NCBI RefSeq assembly: GCF_003062295.1
Contig: NZ_PYCN01000003.1
Span: 434,001 to 498,000 of the forward strand
DNA from: Bradyrhizobium algeriense
GTDB lineage: Bacteria; Pseudomonadota; Alphaproteobacteria; Rhizobiales; Xanthobacteraceae
Direction: 5' to 3'
DNA length: 64,000 nucleotides
In this document: positions 52,338 through 61,074 of the stretch, piece after piece
How the letters are laid out: each line of letters begins with the position of its first letter
How positions within the stretch are numbered: position 1 is the first letter of the stretch
Translations under genes and position numbers: made by a program
Notes under the pieces: generated by a model
The model's input: the letters and a program-made list of their open reading frames with translations, nothing else
What the model was told of the DNA's origin: nothing
The model's database searches: none

Positions 52338-53876
52338 ATGGACACCAACACGGGCCTGAAGCGGACCGAGCCCCTGCTCGAATTGAGGGGCATTTCGAAA
52401 CGGTTCACGGGTGTCCAGGCTCTGGACCGGGTCGACCTCGATGTCAGAGCCGGTGAATTGCATGTCCTGTTCGGCGAGAACGGTGCCGGCAAGTCGACCT
52501 TGATCAACGTGATCGCGGGGACTTTCCCGCCAGACGAAGGCACGTTCCGGTTCGGCGGCGAGGAGATCCGCCATCTCACTCCGCAGCAGGCGCGCACGAT
52601 CGGGATTAGTCCTGTGTTCCAGGAATTCTCGCTGGTCCCGAGTCTCACGGTGGAGGAAAACCTGTTTCTCGGCCGGGAGATCTCAAGCAAGGGTGTTCTG
52701 CGCGGGCGCGAGATGCGAAAGCGCGCGAAAGCGCTCATCGAAGAACTCGGCTTTGACCTCAATCCTTCGAAGCGCGTCGACGACCTCTCACGCGCGCACC
52801 AGCAGATGGCCGAGATCGCGAAGGCCCTGCTTGGCCAGGTGCGCCTGCTGATCCTCGACGAGCCGACCGCCTCGCTGACCGAGCGCGAGACTGGCCGGCT
52901 GTTCGAGCTGATCGCCCGGCTGAAGGGACAGAACGTCGGCCTCATCTATGTCTCGCACCGCATGCGCGAGATCCGCGCGCTCGCGGACCGCGTGACCGTG
53001 CTGCGCGACGGCCGCCACATCCGCACCCTCGATGCCGCCATGTCGACCGACAGTGAACTGGTCGAACTGATGACCGGTCGCAAGATCGACCTGCTCTTTC
53101 CAACGATCCAGCACAAGGCGAGCAAGGTCCTGGTCGACGTCGAGAACCTCACGCTGGTCGACGGCAGCGTTCGCGACGTGAACTTCCACGCCCGGGCCGG
53201 CGAAATCACCGGCATCGCGGGCCTCGTCGGCTGCGGCAAATCGGAGCTGATCCGCGCGATCTACGGGCTCGAGCCAATCGCTCGAGGCGTCATTCGCGTC
53301 GACGGGACGCCCTACGAATTCCCGGCACCACGCCGAAGTCTGAAGCACGGTGTCGCCTATTTCCCCGCCAACCGGATCGTGGAAGGGCTCGCGCTGTCGC
53401 GTCCCATCCGCGAAAACGTCTCGATGACCGTGCTCGACCTCCCGTCCTTCGCCCGTTTCGGCGTACTGCGCCAGGGCGCGGAACGCGCAACGATCATGAC
53501 CATCATGGAGCGGCTGCAGCTAAGGCCCCCAAATATCGAGCGCACCGCGGGCGCGCTGTCCGGTGGCAATCGCCAGAAAGTGATGCTCGGCCGCGCGCTC
53601 ACACGCGATCTGACGGTCTTCCTGTTCGATGAGCCGAGCGTCGGCATCGACGTCGGCGCCAAGCTGGAGGTCTACGAATTCATGAAGCGGCTCGTGGAGG
53701 CCGGTGCCGCGGTGATCGTCGTGTCGTCCGAACTGCCGGAAGTGCTTGCCCTTTCGAATCGGCTCTACGTCATGCACCACGGGCGCATCGCCACCGAGCT
53801 CAAGGGCGTGGAGAAGACCGAGCAGAACGTGCTCGCAAGCTTCTTCAAGGACCATCTCACAGCGGAGGTCGCATGA
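52338..53876 (+). CDS. Ribose-type ABC transporter ATPase (two-domain, RbsA/MglA-like)
   Basis: A 512-residue double ATPase. Domain 1 has Walker A GENGAGKST and a divergent signature LSRAHQQMAEIAKALLGQ with LLILDEPTASL. Domain 2 has a weak Walker A (GLVGCGKSE) and the signature LSGGNRQKVMLGRALTRD with FLFDEPSVGID. Asymmetric domains of this kind are usual for the family. AGGGAGAAGGAG precedes the ATG. Its stop overlaps the next gene (ATGA). Confidence 0.9.
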   Translation: MDTNTGLKRTEPLLELRGISKRFTGVQALDRVDLDVRAGELHVLFGENGAGKSTLINVIAGTFPPDEGTFRFGGEEIRHLTPQQARTIGISPVFQEFSLVPSLTVEENLFLGREISSKGVLRGREMRKRAKALIEELGFDLNPSKRVDDLSRAHQQMAEIAKALLGQVRLLILDEPTASLTERETGRLFELIARLKGQNVGLIYVSHRMREIRALADRVTVLRDGRHIRTLDAAMSTDSELVELMTGRKIDLLFPTIQHKASKVLVDVENLTLVDGSVRDVNFHARAGEITGIAGLVGCGKSELIRAIYGLEPIARGVIRVDGTPYEFPAPRRSLKHGVAYFPANRIVEGLALSRPIRENVSMTVLDLPSFARFGVLRQGAERATIMTIMERLQLRPPNIERTAGALSGGNRQKVMLGRALTRDLTVFLFDEPSVGIDVGAKLEVYEFMKRLVEAGAAVIVVSSELPEVLALSNRLYVMHHGRIATELKGVEKTEQNVLASFFKDHLTAEVA

Positions 53877-54892
53877 GCACCGCCCTCGCCGCCTCCCAGC
53901 CCCACACAGCCACCAGCCTCGGCAGATTGATCGCCGGACGGATCGGCTTCCTGCCAGCCTTGCTGGTGGCGCTCATCGTCGGCATGTCGGTAATCGACTC
54001 GCAGTTCTACGGTGTCATCAACCTCCTCAACATCCTGCGGAATGCCTCGTTCCTGGCCATCGTCGCCTGCGGTCAGGCGCTGGTGATCATTGCCGGCGGC
54101 TTCGATCTCTCCGTCGGCGCAGTCGTGGCGCTGGCGAGCGTGGTGACCGCCAAGACCATGGCGGCCGCGTCGGCCGCCTTTCCCGGCAACAATGCCGTCA
54201 TCATCGCGAGCGGCGTTGCTGCCGGGCTTGGCAGCGGGCTCGCGGTCGGGCTCGTCAATGGATTCTGCGTGGCCAAATTGAAAGTCTCAGGCTTCGTGGT
54301 GACCTTGGGCACGATGTCTGCGACTGCCGGCGTCGGACTCATGATCACGAGCGGGATCCCGGTCTACGGCATGCCCGAGGTGTTCGTGAAAGGTTTTGGG
54401 CGCGCCCAGGTCTTCGGCCTGCCGACGGCGGTCTATGTCGCGCTCGCCGTGATTCTCGTGATGATGTTCATCCAGCGACGGACGCTCTTTGGCCGCTATG
54501 TCTACGCGATCGGCGGCAACGTGGACGCGGCCGTCGTGTCCGGCGTGTCGATCCAGCGACATATAGTCGGCACCTATGTTGTCTCCAGCGTGTTGGCAGC
54601 TCTGACCGGCATCCTGCTGACGGCGCAGGTTGGTTCCGGTCAGGCGAGTTTCGGCGGCGACCGCATGATGCTGCAGTCGATCGCCGCTGCGGTGATCGGC
54701 GGCGTAAGCCTGCGTGGCGGCGTTGGCCGGGTCGAGATCGTCACCATTAGCGCACTGTTCCTGACCATCCTCGGCAATGCGCTCAATCTCCTGCATATCA
54801 ACTCCCGTCTCCAGCCAGTCTTTCTCGGTGTGATCATGGTAGCGGCCGTGGCGCTGGACGAACTCAGTCAGCGGAGAAGATCCCGTGTCTGA
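53873..54892 (+). CDS. Ribose-type ABC transporter permease 1 (RbsC-like)
   Basis: A 339-residue inner-membrane permease with about nine hydrophobic segments. RbsC blocks are GQALVIIAGGFDLSVGAVVA with ALASVVTAK, VKG-like FGRAQVFGLP, GRYVYAIGGNVDAAVVSGVS and LQSIAAAVIGGVSLRGGVGR. It overlaps the ATPase stop and the next permease by a few bases. Confidence 0.9.
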   Translation: MSTALAASQPHTATSLGRLIAGRIGFLPALLVALIVGMSVIDSQFYGVINLLNILRNASFLAIVACGQALVIIAGGFDLSVGAVVALASVVTAKTMAAASAAFPGNNAVIIASGVAAGLGSGLAVGLVNGFCVAKLKVSGFVVTLGTMSATAGVGLMITSGIPVYGMPEVFVKGFGRAQVFGLPTAVYVALAVILVMMFIQRRTLFGRYVYAIGGNVDAAVVSGVSIQRHIVGTYVVSSVLAALTGILLTAQVGSGQASFGGDRMMLQSIAAAVIGGVSLRGGVGRVEIVTISALFLTILGNALNLLHINSRLQPVFLGVIMVAAVALDELSQRRRSRV

Positions 54893-55895
54893 CGTCGAGT
54901 TCTCCGTCACCGCCAAGGACAGGGGATACATGAGGCTGCTGCCGACCCAGTGGCTCTGGCGCGCAGTGTTGCCGATCGCGCTGCTCGTCATCCTGTTCGG
55001 CTTCTCAGCCGTCGACCGTGGCGTGCTCTCGCCGGCCAATCTGCTCAATATCGCACAACAGACGAGCTACCTCGCTCTCTTCGCCATGGCGCAGACGGTG
55101 GTCATCCTGACGCGCGGCTTCGACCTTGCCCTTGGCCCGGCAGTATCGATGGTCAGCGTCGGCACGGCGCTCGCCATGGCCGGCGCCACGGCAGCCGGTC
55201 ATGATACGACCGTAGTGCTGCTCGCAGGCCTCGGCGCCGGCTTCGGCCTTGGTATCGCTTGCGGGCTCTTCAACGGCGTGGTCATCGCAGTCCTGGGGGT
55301 CAGTCCCTTTGTCGCGACGCTCGGCAGCTACAACATCGCGATTGGCGTCGCGACCACCCTTTCCTCCGGGCGCCCCGTGCAAGGCGTACCTGACTTATTC
55401 TCGCAGATCTTCTACGGCGGCAGTGTCTTCGGCGTGCCGGCGGCCATCGTGATCACGGTCATGATCGGCGCCGGCCTGCAACTGATGCTGGCTCGTACCG
55501 TCTTCGGCCGTTCGCTCTACATCATCGGCACCAATCCGCGCGCCGCGGCGGTGGCTGGCCTGCCGGTGAAACGAATCCTGGTCGCGACCTATGTGCTCTG
55601 CTCGGCGCTTGCCGCGCTCTGCGCTATCATGATGACGGCACGCACGGGTTCGGGCGAGCCGAACCTCGGCGGCTCGCTTTCGCTGCAGGCGATCGCCGGC
55701 GCCGTGGTGGGCGGAACGAGCCTCGCGGGCGGCCGCGGCGGGGTCGGTACCGCCGTACTGGGCGCGCTATTCGTCACGATCCTCTCAAACGGCATGAATC
55801 TTACCCGCATCGACGGTTACGTGCAGATGGTCGTGCTAGGCGCCATCGTCATCGTCGGCGTGCTGCTCGATCGCCTGCGGCAGGAGCAGAGTTGA
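54885..55895 (+). CDS. Ribose-type ABC transporter permease 2 (RbsC-like)
   Basis: A 336-residue permease, paralogous to the previous one, with AQTVVILTRGFDLALGPAVS, GRSLYIIGTNPRAAAVAGLP and LQAIAGAVVGGTSLAGGRGG. Two different permeases indicate a heterodimeric channel. Its end overlaps the following oxidoreductase gene (TGATG), tying transport to oxidation in one operon. Confidence 0.9.
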   Translation: MSDVEFSVTAKDRGYMRLLPTQWLWRAVLPIALLVILFGFSAVDRGVLSPANLLNIAQQTSYLALFAMAQTVVILTRGFDLALGPAVSMVSVGTALAMAGATAAGHDTTVVLLAGLGAGFGLGIACGLFNGVVIAVLGVSPFVATLGSYNIAIGVATTLSSGRPVQGVPDLFSQIFYGGSVFGVPAAIVITVMIGAGLQLMLARTVFGRSLYIIGTNPRAAAVAGLPVKRILVATYVLCSALAALCAIMMTARTGSGEPNLGGSLSLQAIAGAVVGGTSLAGGRGGVGTAVLGALFVTILSNGMNLTRIDGYVQMVVLGAIVIVGVLLDRLRQEQS

Positions 55896-56815
55896 TGCCA
55901 ACCCATCCCAATCTCCGTGCCGATCGAATCGAAGGTACTGGTGCCATGAATACGCCCTCTGCGCGATCGATCTACGTTGCTCGTTCGCTCCCGGTCGCAA
56001 TCGATGCGCTCAACGAATGCGGCGCCGCTGGCGCCCCATTCGCCGGTGGCACCTGGATCATGCGATCGCCGATCCGGCATGAACCACATAAGCCCCATTA
56101 CGTCGCGATCGGAAGGATCGCGGAGCTGACGGCGATCAGGATCGATGCCGACGTTGTCGAGATCGGCGCGGCCGTCACTCACGCCGCGCTCGCGGCAGCG
56201 CTGGCGGACCTCCCCGAATTCAACGTCCTTGCGATGGCAGCCGGCCGCTCCGCCAATCCGGCGATCCGCGCGATGGCGACCGTCGGCGGCAATCTCTCGA
56301 CATCGGGATTCGCTGCGGCAGACTGCGTGCCCGCGCTGCTCTGCCTGGAGGCCGAAGTCGAGATCTCCAGCCGGGGCGATCAGACGAGGATCGGCCTGGA
56401 GCGTTTCCTCCAGATCAGACCGACACTTGAGCCGGGCCGGCTGCTCACCCGGATCATCCTGCCCCGGAGGGGTCGCAAGACCGCCCATGCGCGCCTGCCG
56501 CTGCGAAAGTCCGGAGATTATCCGGCCGCCATCGTCAGTCTCGCGGTGAGCTTCGACGCGGCGGCCCGCGTTCAGGCAGCGCGCATCGCGGTCGGCTCGG
56601 TCGAGCCGGTTGCGCGCCGATGGGAACGGCTCGAAGCGGCGCTGGTTGGCCGCCCGCTGGATCCGGCGCAGGCAGCGGAGGCCGCAGTCGAACTGGCCAA
56701 CGAATTTTCAGGTCGCGACAGCGTGGAGTTACCCGCCTGGTATCGCGTCAGCGTCTTGCCCAGCCTCGTACGTCGTGCGGCCGTCGCCGCGCTCGACGCG
56801 AAAATGGAGAGTTGA
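55895..56815 (+). CDS. Molybdenum hydroxylase FAD-binding subunit (CoxM-like)
   Basis: A 306-residue FAD subunit of a xanthine-dehydrogenase-family enzyme. FAD motifs are AGAPFAGGTWIMR at about residue 46 and the second loop ATVGGNLSTSGFAAADCVPA, followed by a C-terminal CO-dehydrogenase-flavoprotein-type domain. The ATG at 55895 overlaps the permease stop; another ATG is at 55946. It transfers electrons from the iron-sulfur subunit to an acceptor. Confidence 0.88.
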   Translation: MPTHPNLRADRIEGTGAMNTPSARSIYVARSLPVAIDALNECGAAGAPFAGGTWIMRSPIRHEPHKPHYVAIGRIAELTAIRIDADVVEIGAAVTHAALAAALADLPEFNVLAMAAGRSANPAIRAMATVGGNLSTSGFAAADCVPALLCLEAEVEISSRGDQTRIGLERFLQIRPTLEPGRLLTRIILPRRGRKTAHARLPLRKSGDYPAAIVSLAVSFDAAARVQAARIAVGSVEPVARRWERLEAALVGRPLDPAQAAEAAVELANEFSGRDSVELPAWYRVSVLPSLVRRAAVAALDAKMES

Positions 56816-56816
56816 C

Positions 56817-57275
56817 ATGGTCCTCAGCCTCACCGTCAACGGCGATCGCCTTTCATCACCCTCCGATCCCATCACCCCGCTTATCGACGTCCTGCGCGAG
56901 GACTTCCACCTGACCGGCGCCAAGCCGGTATGCCGCGAAGGCTTCTGCGGCGCCTGCATGGTGCTGGTCGACGGCCTGCCCACGCTGTCGTGCCTGATGC
57001 CGGCGGCACTCGCCGCCGGTTGCGAGATCCGCACTGTAGAGAGCCTGGCCGTCGACGGCACGCTTACACCGATCCAGGCCGCCCTCGAGGCCTGCGACGC
57101 GGTCCAATGCGGCATGTGCTTTCCCGGCATGGTGGTGACCCTCACCCATCTAATGACGACCAAGCCCGGTGCGACGCGCGAAGATATCCGCGCTGCGCTG
57201 ACTGGCAACATCTGTCGTTGCACTGGATATGAACGTATTGTCGAAGCGGCATTGATCGCTGCCGCTGGCAAATGA
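56817..57275 (+). CDS. Molybdenum hydroxylase [2Fe-2S] subunit (CoxS-like)
   Basis: A 152-residue iron-sulfur subunit. The plant-type cluster is ligated by CREGFCGACMVLVDG with a later Cys in LPTLSCLMPA, and the second cluster by CDAVQCGMCFPGM and NICRCTGYERIV. It starts one base after the FAD subunit stop and carries electrons from the molybdenum site to FAD. Confidence 0.92.
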   Translation: MVLSLTVNGDRLSSPSDPITPLIDVLREDFHLTGAKPVCREGFCGACMVLVDGLPTLSCLMPAALAAGCEIRTVESLAVDGTLTPIQAALEACDAVQCGMCFPGMVVTLTHLMTTKPGATREDIRAALTGNICRCTGYERIVEAALIAAAGK

Positions 57276-57285
57276 TCGGAGATGC

Positions 57286-59652
57286 ATGATGTCCGAAGAT
57301 TTCGCTGCGACGGACTTTCGCCGGCGCGATGCCCGGGACAAGCTGTGTGGTCGCACGCGCTATACCATCGATCGCTATTTGCCGGGCATGCTGCACGCAG
57401 TTGTGCTCCGCGCCAGCGTACCTTCCGGACGCATCGTCCGTCTCGACGTCTCCAAGGCTGCACGTATGCCCGGTGTGCGCGCGATCGCGACGGCTGCGGA
57501 TGCACCCGGCAAGATCGGAATCGGCATCGCCGACCACCCGCTGTTCGCCCGTGACCTGATCCGCTACGACGGCGAGCCGCTCGCGGCGATCGCAGCCGAT
57601 ACGCTGGTCGAGGCCAACGCCGCGCTTGCGGCGATCGACGTCGAGATCGAGCCGCTGCCGGCTGTGCTCACCATGGCAGAGGCGCTCGCGCCGACAGCGC
57701 CACTCGTTCATCCCGACTGGCGCGAGCACGAGATTCTGCTCGCAGGCGAGGCCCGCGAAGGCAACGTCGCCTGGGAGGCGACTGTGGTCCGCGGTGACGT
57801 CGATAGCGCTTTTGCCCGATCGGATGCTATGATCGTCGACAGCACGTTCCGCGTCGGCCGCCAGAACCATGTCGCCTTCGAAGCGCGCGCCGTTGTTGCA
57901 AGCTACGAGGACGGACGCTTCCATATCGAAACATCGACGCAGGCGCCATGGACCGTCCGGAACGCGACAGCCCGCCTCCTGGGCGTTCCCGCCTCGCAAG
58001 TACGGGTCACGGTGCCGCCCGTCGGCGGGGGCTTCGGACTCAAGTTCGACATCGCCATCGAGCCCTTCGCCGCCCTGCTCGCCCGCGCAAGTGGACGGCC
58101 GGTACGCCTCGTCAATTCGCGCGAGGAGGAAATGCTGACTTGCCTCTTCCGCGAGAACGCCGAAATCCGCATTCGCTCGGCCGTGACACGCGAAGGCGAG
58201 ATCGTCGGCCGCGAAGCGGTCGTTTTGATGGATTGCGGCGCTTATGGCGGCGAGCAGGTTTTCCTGACCACCATGACTGCACATACGCTTGGCGGAAACT
58301 ACCGGCTCGGTTCAGTGAGGCTGGTGTCGCGGGCGATCTACACCAACACCGCCCCGAACGGCGCTTTCCGGTGCTGCAACGGCGTCTACAATACCTTCGC
58401 GCTCGAACGGCATACGGATGAGATCGCCGCGAAAATCGGCATGGATCCCCTCCTCTTCCGCCGCCGCAATGTGCTCGGCAACGGCGATCTCGGCGCAACC
58501 GGTCAGGTGTTCGAAGGTGACGTGCTCGGCCCGATGCTCGACCGCATGGATACGATGCGCGAGGCGACCGCAAAGCCGCCCGCGCGCGCCGACGGCCGGC
58601 TCTACGGCCGCGCGACCACGGTCGGCACCTGGTTTGTCTTCGTGGGGCCATCGGCGGCGACCGTCAACATGAACGCCGACGGAACAGCCACGCTCGTCAC
58701 ATCCGGCGTCGAGATCGGTTCCGGCTCGATGATGCAGGCACTTCCCCAGATCGTCTCGGCTACGCTCGGTATCGCTCCCGAGGATGTGGTTGTGCGCGCG
58801 GCCGACACAGACGCCGCCGGCTACGATGTCGGAGTCGGTGGCGGTCGAACGACCGTGTCGCTTGGCGCGGCCAGCCTTGCGGCGGCGCAGGAGGTGCGGA
58901 AGAAGCTGCTGAACGTCGCCTCGGAGATGATCGAGGCATCGCCTGATGACCTGGTCATGCGCAACGGGCGCATAGAAATCGCGGGAGCGCCCGGCTCCGG
59001 CCGTTCGATTACCGAGGTCGCCACCCTCGCTCAGGCACAAGTCGGCCCGGTCTCGGGCACCGGCGCGTTCACGGGAAGCGGCGTGCCGGCCATGCCGGGA
59101 TGCGTCGCCGGTCATTTCATTGACGCGATCGACATCCCGGTTTTCGCGGTACATGACTGTGAGGTGGCCGTCGACTCGGAGACCGGGCATGTCGAGGTGC
59201 TGAGCTACCAAGTCGTTCAGGACGTCGGCCGTGCGCTGAACCCGCGCGCCATTCGCAATCAAATTCAGGGCGGGGTCGTCCAGGGGCTGGGCTACGCCTT
59301 GCACGAGGAAGTGACGATCGGCACGAATGGCCGAGTATGTCAGAATAGCTTCGAGACCTACCGCGTACCACTGGCGCTGGATGTCGTGCCGGTCGAGACG
59401 AACCTATACGAAGGCGCACCGTCGATGGGTCCGCTCGGCACCAAAGGTGCAGGTGAGGTGCCGATCCTGAACGTCGGGGCGACCGTCGCCTGCGCCGTGG
59501 CGAACGCAACGGGAAAGCGTGTCCAGGAACTGCCGCTGACGCCGTCGCGGGTGCTCGAACTTCTGCTCGACCGCAAGAGTGACCTCAGCTTCCCCCACAT
59601 CGCAGAGGCCTGGGGCGAAAATCTGGTACGACCGCATGGCACAGCCGGATAG
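57286..59652 (+). CDS. Molybdenum hydroxylase large subunit, molybdopterin-binding (CoxL/XdhA-like)
   Basis: A 788-residue catalytic subunit. Molybdopterin motifs are PPVGGGFGLKFDIAIEPFAA, then TAPNGAFRCCNGVYNTFALE, LVTSGVEIGSGSMMQALPQI and the active-site Glu in LGTKGAGEVP. The CO-dehydrogenase loop AYRCSFR is absent, so CO oxidation is unlikely; hydroxylation of an N-heterocycle such as a pyrimidine, purine, pyridine or hydantoin precursor is more plausible. With the two subunits before it, it completes the operon that begins with hyuA. Confidence 0.9.
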   Translation: MMSEDFAATDFRRRDARDKLCGRTRYTIDRYLPGMLHAVVLRASVPSGRIVRLDVSKAARMPGVRAIATAADAPGKIGIGIADHPLFARDLIRYDGEPLAAIAADTLVEANAALAAIDVEIEPLPAVLTMAEALAPTAPLVHPDWREHEILLAGEAREGNVAWEATVVRGDVDSAFARSDAMIVDSTFRVGRQNHVAFEARAVVASYEDGRFHIETSTQAPWTVRNATARLLGVPASQVRVTVPPVGGGFGLKFDIAIEPFAALLARASGRPVRLVNSREEEMLTCLFRENAEIRIRSAVTREGEIVGREAVVLMDCGAYGGEQVFLTTMTAHTLGGNYRLGSVRLVSRAIYTNTAPNGAFRCCNGVYNTFALERHTDEIAAKIGMDPLLFRRRNVLGNGDLGATGQVFEGDVLGPMLDRMDTMREATAKPPARADGRLYGRATTVGTWFVFVGPSAATVNMNADGTATLVTSGVEIGSGSMMQALPQIVSATLGIAPEDVVVRAADTDAAGYDVGVGGGRTTVSLGAASLAAAQEVRKKLLNVASEMIEASPDDLVMRNGRIEIAGAPGSGRSITEVATLAQAQVGPVSGTGAFTGSGVPAMPGCVAGHFIDAIDIPVFAVHDCEVAVDSETGHVEVLSYQVVQDVGRALNPRAIRNQIQGGVVQGLGYALHEEVTIGTNGRVCQNSFETYRVPLALDVVPVETNLYEGAPSMGPLGTKGAGEVPILNVGATVACAVANATGKRVQELPLTPSRVLELLLDRKSDLSFPHIAEAWGENLVRPHGTAG

Positions 59653-59862
59653 AACTGATCCAGGGTGCAGCAACGCTTCAAAACCGCGGGATACATAGCT
59701 CAAATGCTCTGCCCGTAACTACCCTTTGCGGCCGCGGCACTCACGTAGCCGAGCCGGACATCACGCTCGACAAACTCCCGCGCCCGCATGCACAACAGCC
59801 GTATCCTCCAGGCAAGAGATCAAATGAAACGGCTTCTTCGCACCTGTGACACCAGAAACTGG

Positions 59863-59935
59863 CCGGAGAGCCAGGCCTCGAACCTGGAGCCTCTGGTTTT
59901 GGAGACCAGCGCTCGTCCACTTGAGCTTCACTCCG
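59863..59935 (-). tRNA. tRNA-Trp (CCA)
   Basis: Anticodon stem CTGGT/ACCAG with loop CTCCAAA gives anticodon CCA. The T-arm CCAGG-TTCGAGG-CCTGG is canonical. The acceptor has one T:T mismatch. It is the last tRNA of the minus-strand array. Confidence 0.8.
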
Positions 59936-60009
59936 AAAACTGGTCCTGCCCCGTGTTTTCCTGCTCCACAAACAAGCGTCCTAGCTGATAGACGAGGTCG
60001 GAAATAGAT

Positions 60010-60082
60010 TGGTCGCTCGTAACGGTTTCGAACCGTCCTGTTTGCCGTTATGAGCAGCAACTCCTCTCCGAGAGGCCGAGCG
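60010..60082 (-). tRNA. tRNA-Met (CAT), compact D-arm
   Basis: Loop CTCATAA on stem TGCTG/CGGCA gives anticodon CAT; CCA is encoded. The first base pair is C:G, so it is not an initiator; an Ile (lysidine-type) identity cannot be excluded. The D-loop has only about three bases (TCTC-GGA-GAGG), which is unusually small. Confidence 0.75.
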
Positions 60083-60088
60083 GCTGGT

Positions 60089-60157
60089 AGCGGATGAAGG
60101 AATCGAACCTTCGTATGCGCGCTCAAAACGCGCCGTCATGCCACTGAACGAACCCGC
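60089..60157 (-). tRNA. tRNA-Gln (TTG)
   Basis: Stem GCGCG/CGCGC with loop TTTTGAG gives anticodon TTG. The T-arm GAAGG-TTCGATT-CCTTC is canonical. Only 69 bases, with a short D-arm; CCA is not encoded. Confidence 0.75.
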
Positions 60158-60163
60158 CCAACA

Positions 60164-60238
60164 TGGCGCACCCTGCGAGAATTGAACTCGCCTCCTCTAT
60201 CTGAAAAACAGATATCCTTGCCGATAGACGAAGGGTGC
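60164..60238 (-). tRNA. tRNA-Glu (TTC)
   Basis: Perfect acceptor GCACCCT/AGGGTGC, CCA encoded, and T-arm GCGAG-TTCAATT-CTCGC. Anticodon stem TCTGT/ATAGA with loop TTTTCAG gives TTC. An alternative pairing would give TTT, but the D-stem spacing favours Glu. Confidence 0.8.
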
Positions 60239-60243
60239 AAATA

Positions 60244-60317
60244 TGGTGCGGGCTGCCGGAATCGAACCGACTTTGCCTGGTTGGAAGCCAAGTGATCAGC
60301 CTATGACCCAAGCCCGC
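60244..60317 (-). tRNA. tRNA-Gly (TCC)
   Basis: Perfect acceptor GCGGGCT/AGCCCGC with encoded CCA. Loop CTTCCAA gives anticodon TCC. A canonical TTCGATT T-loop is present. Confidence 0.88.
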
Positions 60318-60448
60318 GAAAGATGATGTGTGAACATCACCTACCTGAAAACCAAATCCATGACGTGCTCGCTCAGGACAGCGATTCGCGACGTCTGCGT
60401 TTGAACAGAGAAATAGCGTTCGCCGACAGAACCGAGTTGAAATATCGG

Positions 60449-60521
60449 TGCGCTCGACTGGACTCAAGCCAGCATAAGGCGGAGTAGAAATCCGCTGACC
60501 ATCCAGTTGGTCCACGAGCAC
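60449..60521 (-). tRNA. tRNA-Arg (TCT)
   Basis: Anticodon stem GCGGA/TCCGC with loop TTTCTAC gives anticodon TCT. The acceptor GTGCTCG/CGAGCGC pairs fully with one G:T. The T-loop reads CTTGAGT, slightly off consensus, and CCA is not fully encoded. Confidence 0.75.
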
Positions 60522-60574
60522 GTGAAACAACTCTGTAGTTTCCTTCCGCAATCCGGCGATCTGTTTGTCTTGGA

Positions 60575-60644
60575 TGACCCGGCCGGTGCTGCCCCGGCTC
60601 ATGACGGTTTTGCAGACCGCCGCGTTCCTGTTTCGCCACGGGTC
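60575..60644 (-). tRNA. tRNA-Cys (GCA), aberrant T-loop
   Basis: Stem GCGGT/ACCGT with loop CTGCAAA gives anticodon GCA. The T-stem GCCGG/CCGGC is perfect, but its loop is GGCAGCA rather than TTCRANN, a feature shared with the Ala and Phe genes of this array. CCA is not encoded. About 70 bases. Confidence 0.6.
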
Positions 60645-60652
60645 AATAACGA

Positions 60653-60731
60653 TGGTCAGCGTGGTGTGATTTGGACACACGATCCCCTGCTTCCAAGGCA
60701 GGTAGGGACGACCGGGCTCCCCCACACGCTG
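60653..60731 (-). tRNA. tRNA-Pro (TGG)
   Basis: Perfect acceptor CAGCGTG/CACGCTG, encoded CCA, and anticodon stem CCTGC/GCAGG with loop CTTGGAA (TGG). The T-loop is TCCAAAT. The first pair C1:G72 is as expected for bacterial tRNA-Pro. Confidence 0.85.
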
Positions 60732-60736
60732 ATGAT

Positions 60737-60813
60737 TGGCCTTCCGGACAGGATTCGAACCTGCATACCTTCGCGTCCGTAGCGCGCTGCTCATCCAATT
60801 GAGCTACCGGAAG
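60737..60813 (-). tRNA. tRNA-Arg (ACG)
   Basis: Acceptor CTTCCGG/CCGGAAG is perfect and CCA is encoded. Loop CTACGGA gives anticodon ACG. The D-arm (TAGCTCAATTGGATGAGC) and T-loop are canonical. Confidence 0.9.
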
Positions 60814-60916
60814 ATGAACTGACAATGCGAGGCTGATCCGAAGCGGTTTCAACCGCCCGAACGGCGGATGCTTCCATTTCGAAGATCTAAGGAAAACATC
60901 AGCACTGAAAGTGAAT

Positions 60917-60992
60917 TGGCTCCCGCCCACGGTTTCGAACCGCGCTACCCCGGTTAACAGCCGGGCGCCCTCACCGAGATGGCTCGACGGGA
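60917..60992 (-). tRNA. tRNA-Asn (GTT)
   Basis: Stem CCCGG/CCGGG with loop CTGTTAA gives anticodon GTT. Acceptor TCCCGTC/GGCGGGA pairs with one G:T. CCA is encoded and the T-loop is canonical. Confidence 0.9.
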
Positions 60993-60998
60993 ATGAGA

Positions 60999-61070
60999 TG
61001 GTGGAGAGTGCCGGTACCGCCCCGGCCGCGTCGATCTTGCAAGGATCAACTGCACCCTTGTGCACTCCCC
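60999..61070 (-). tRNA. tRNA-Ala (TGC), aberrant T-loop
   Basis: Acceptor GGGGAGT/ACTCTCC with encoded CCA, and stem TGATC/GATCG with loop CTTGCAA (TGC). The T-stem GCCGG/CCGGC is perfect, but the loop is GGCGGTA. The D-arm is very compact (GCAC-AAGG-GTGC). The usual G3:T70 identity pair of tRNA-Ala is matched by G3:T70 here. Confidence 0.65.
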
Positions 61071-61074
61071 GTAA

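Noticed and set aside
57286..59652. Aerobic CO dehydrogenase large subunit
   Set aside because: The diagnostic active-site loop AYxCSFR is missing, and the genes sit with hydantoinase and heterocycle-type transport genes.
59942..60003. Possible tRNA-His-like sequence between Trp and Met genes
   Set aside because: A D-arm-like stretch and a loop with GTG can be drawn, but the T-arm is missing and the acceptor ends do not pair. At most a remnant, so not annotated.
60820..60880. Hairpin-rich segment between tRNA-Arg (ACG) and tRNA-Asn
   Set aside because: It contains GCGGTTGAAACCGC, which looks like an anticodon arm, but no acceptor, D-arm or T-arm fits around it.
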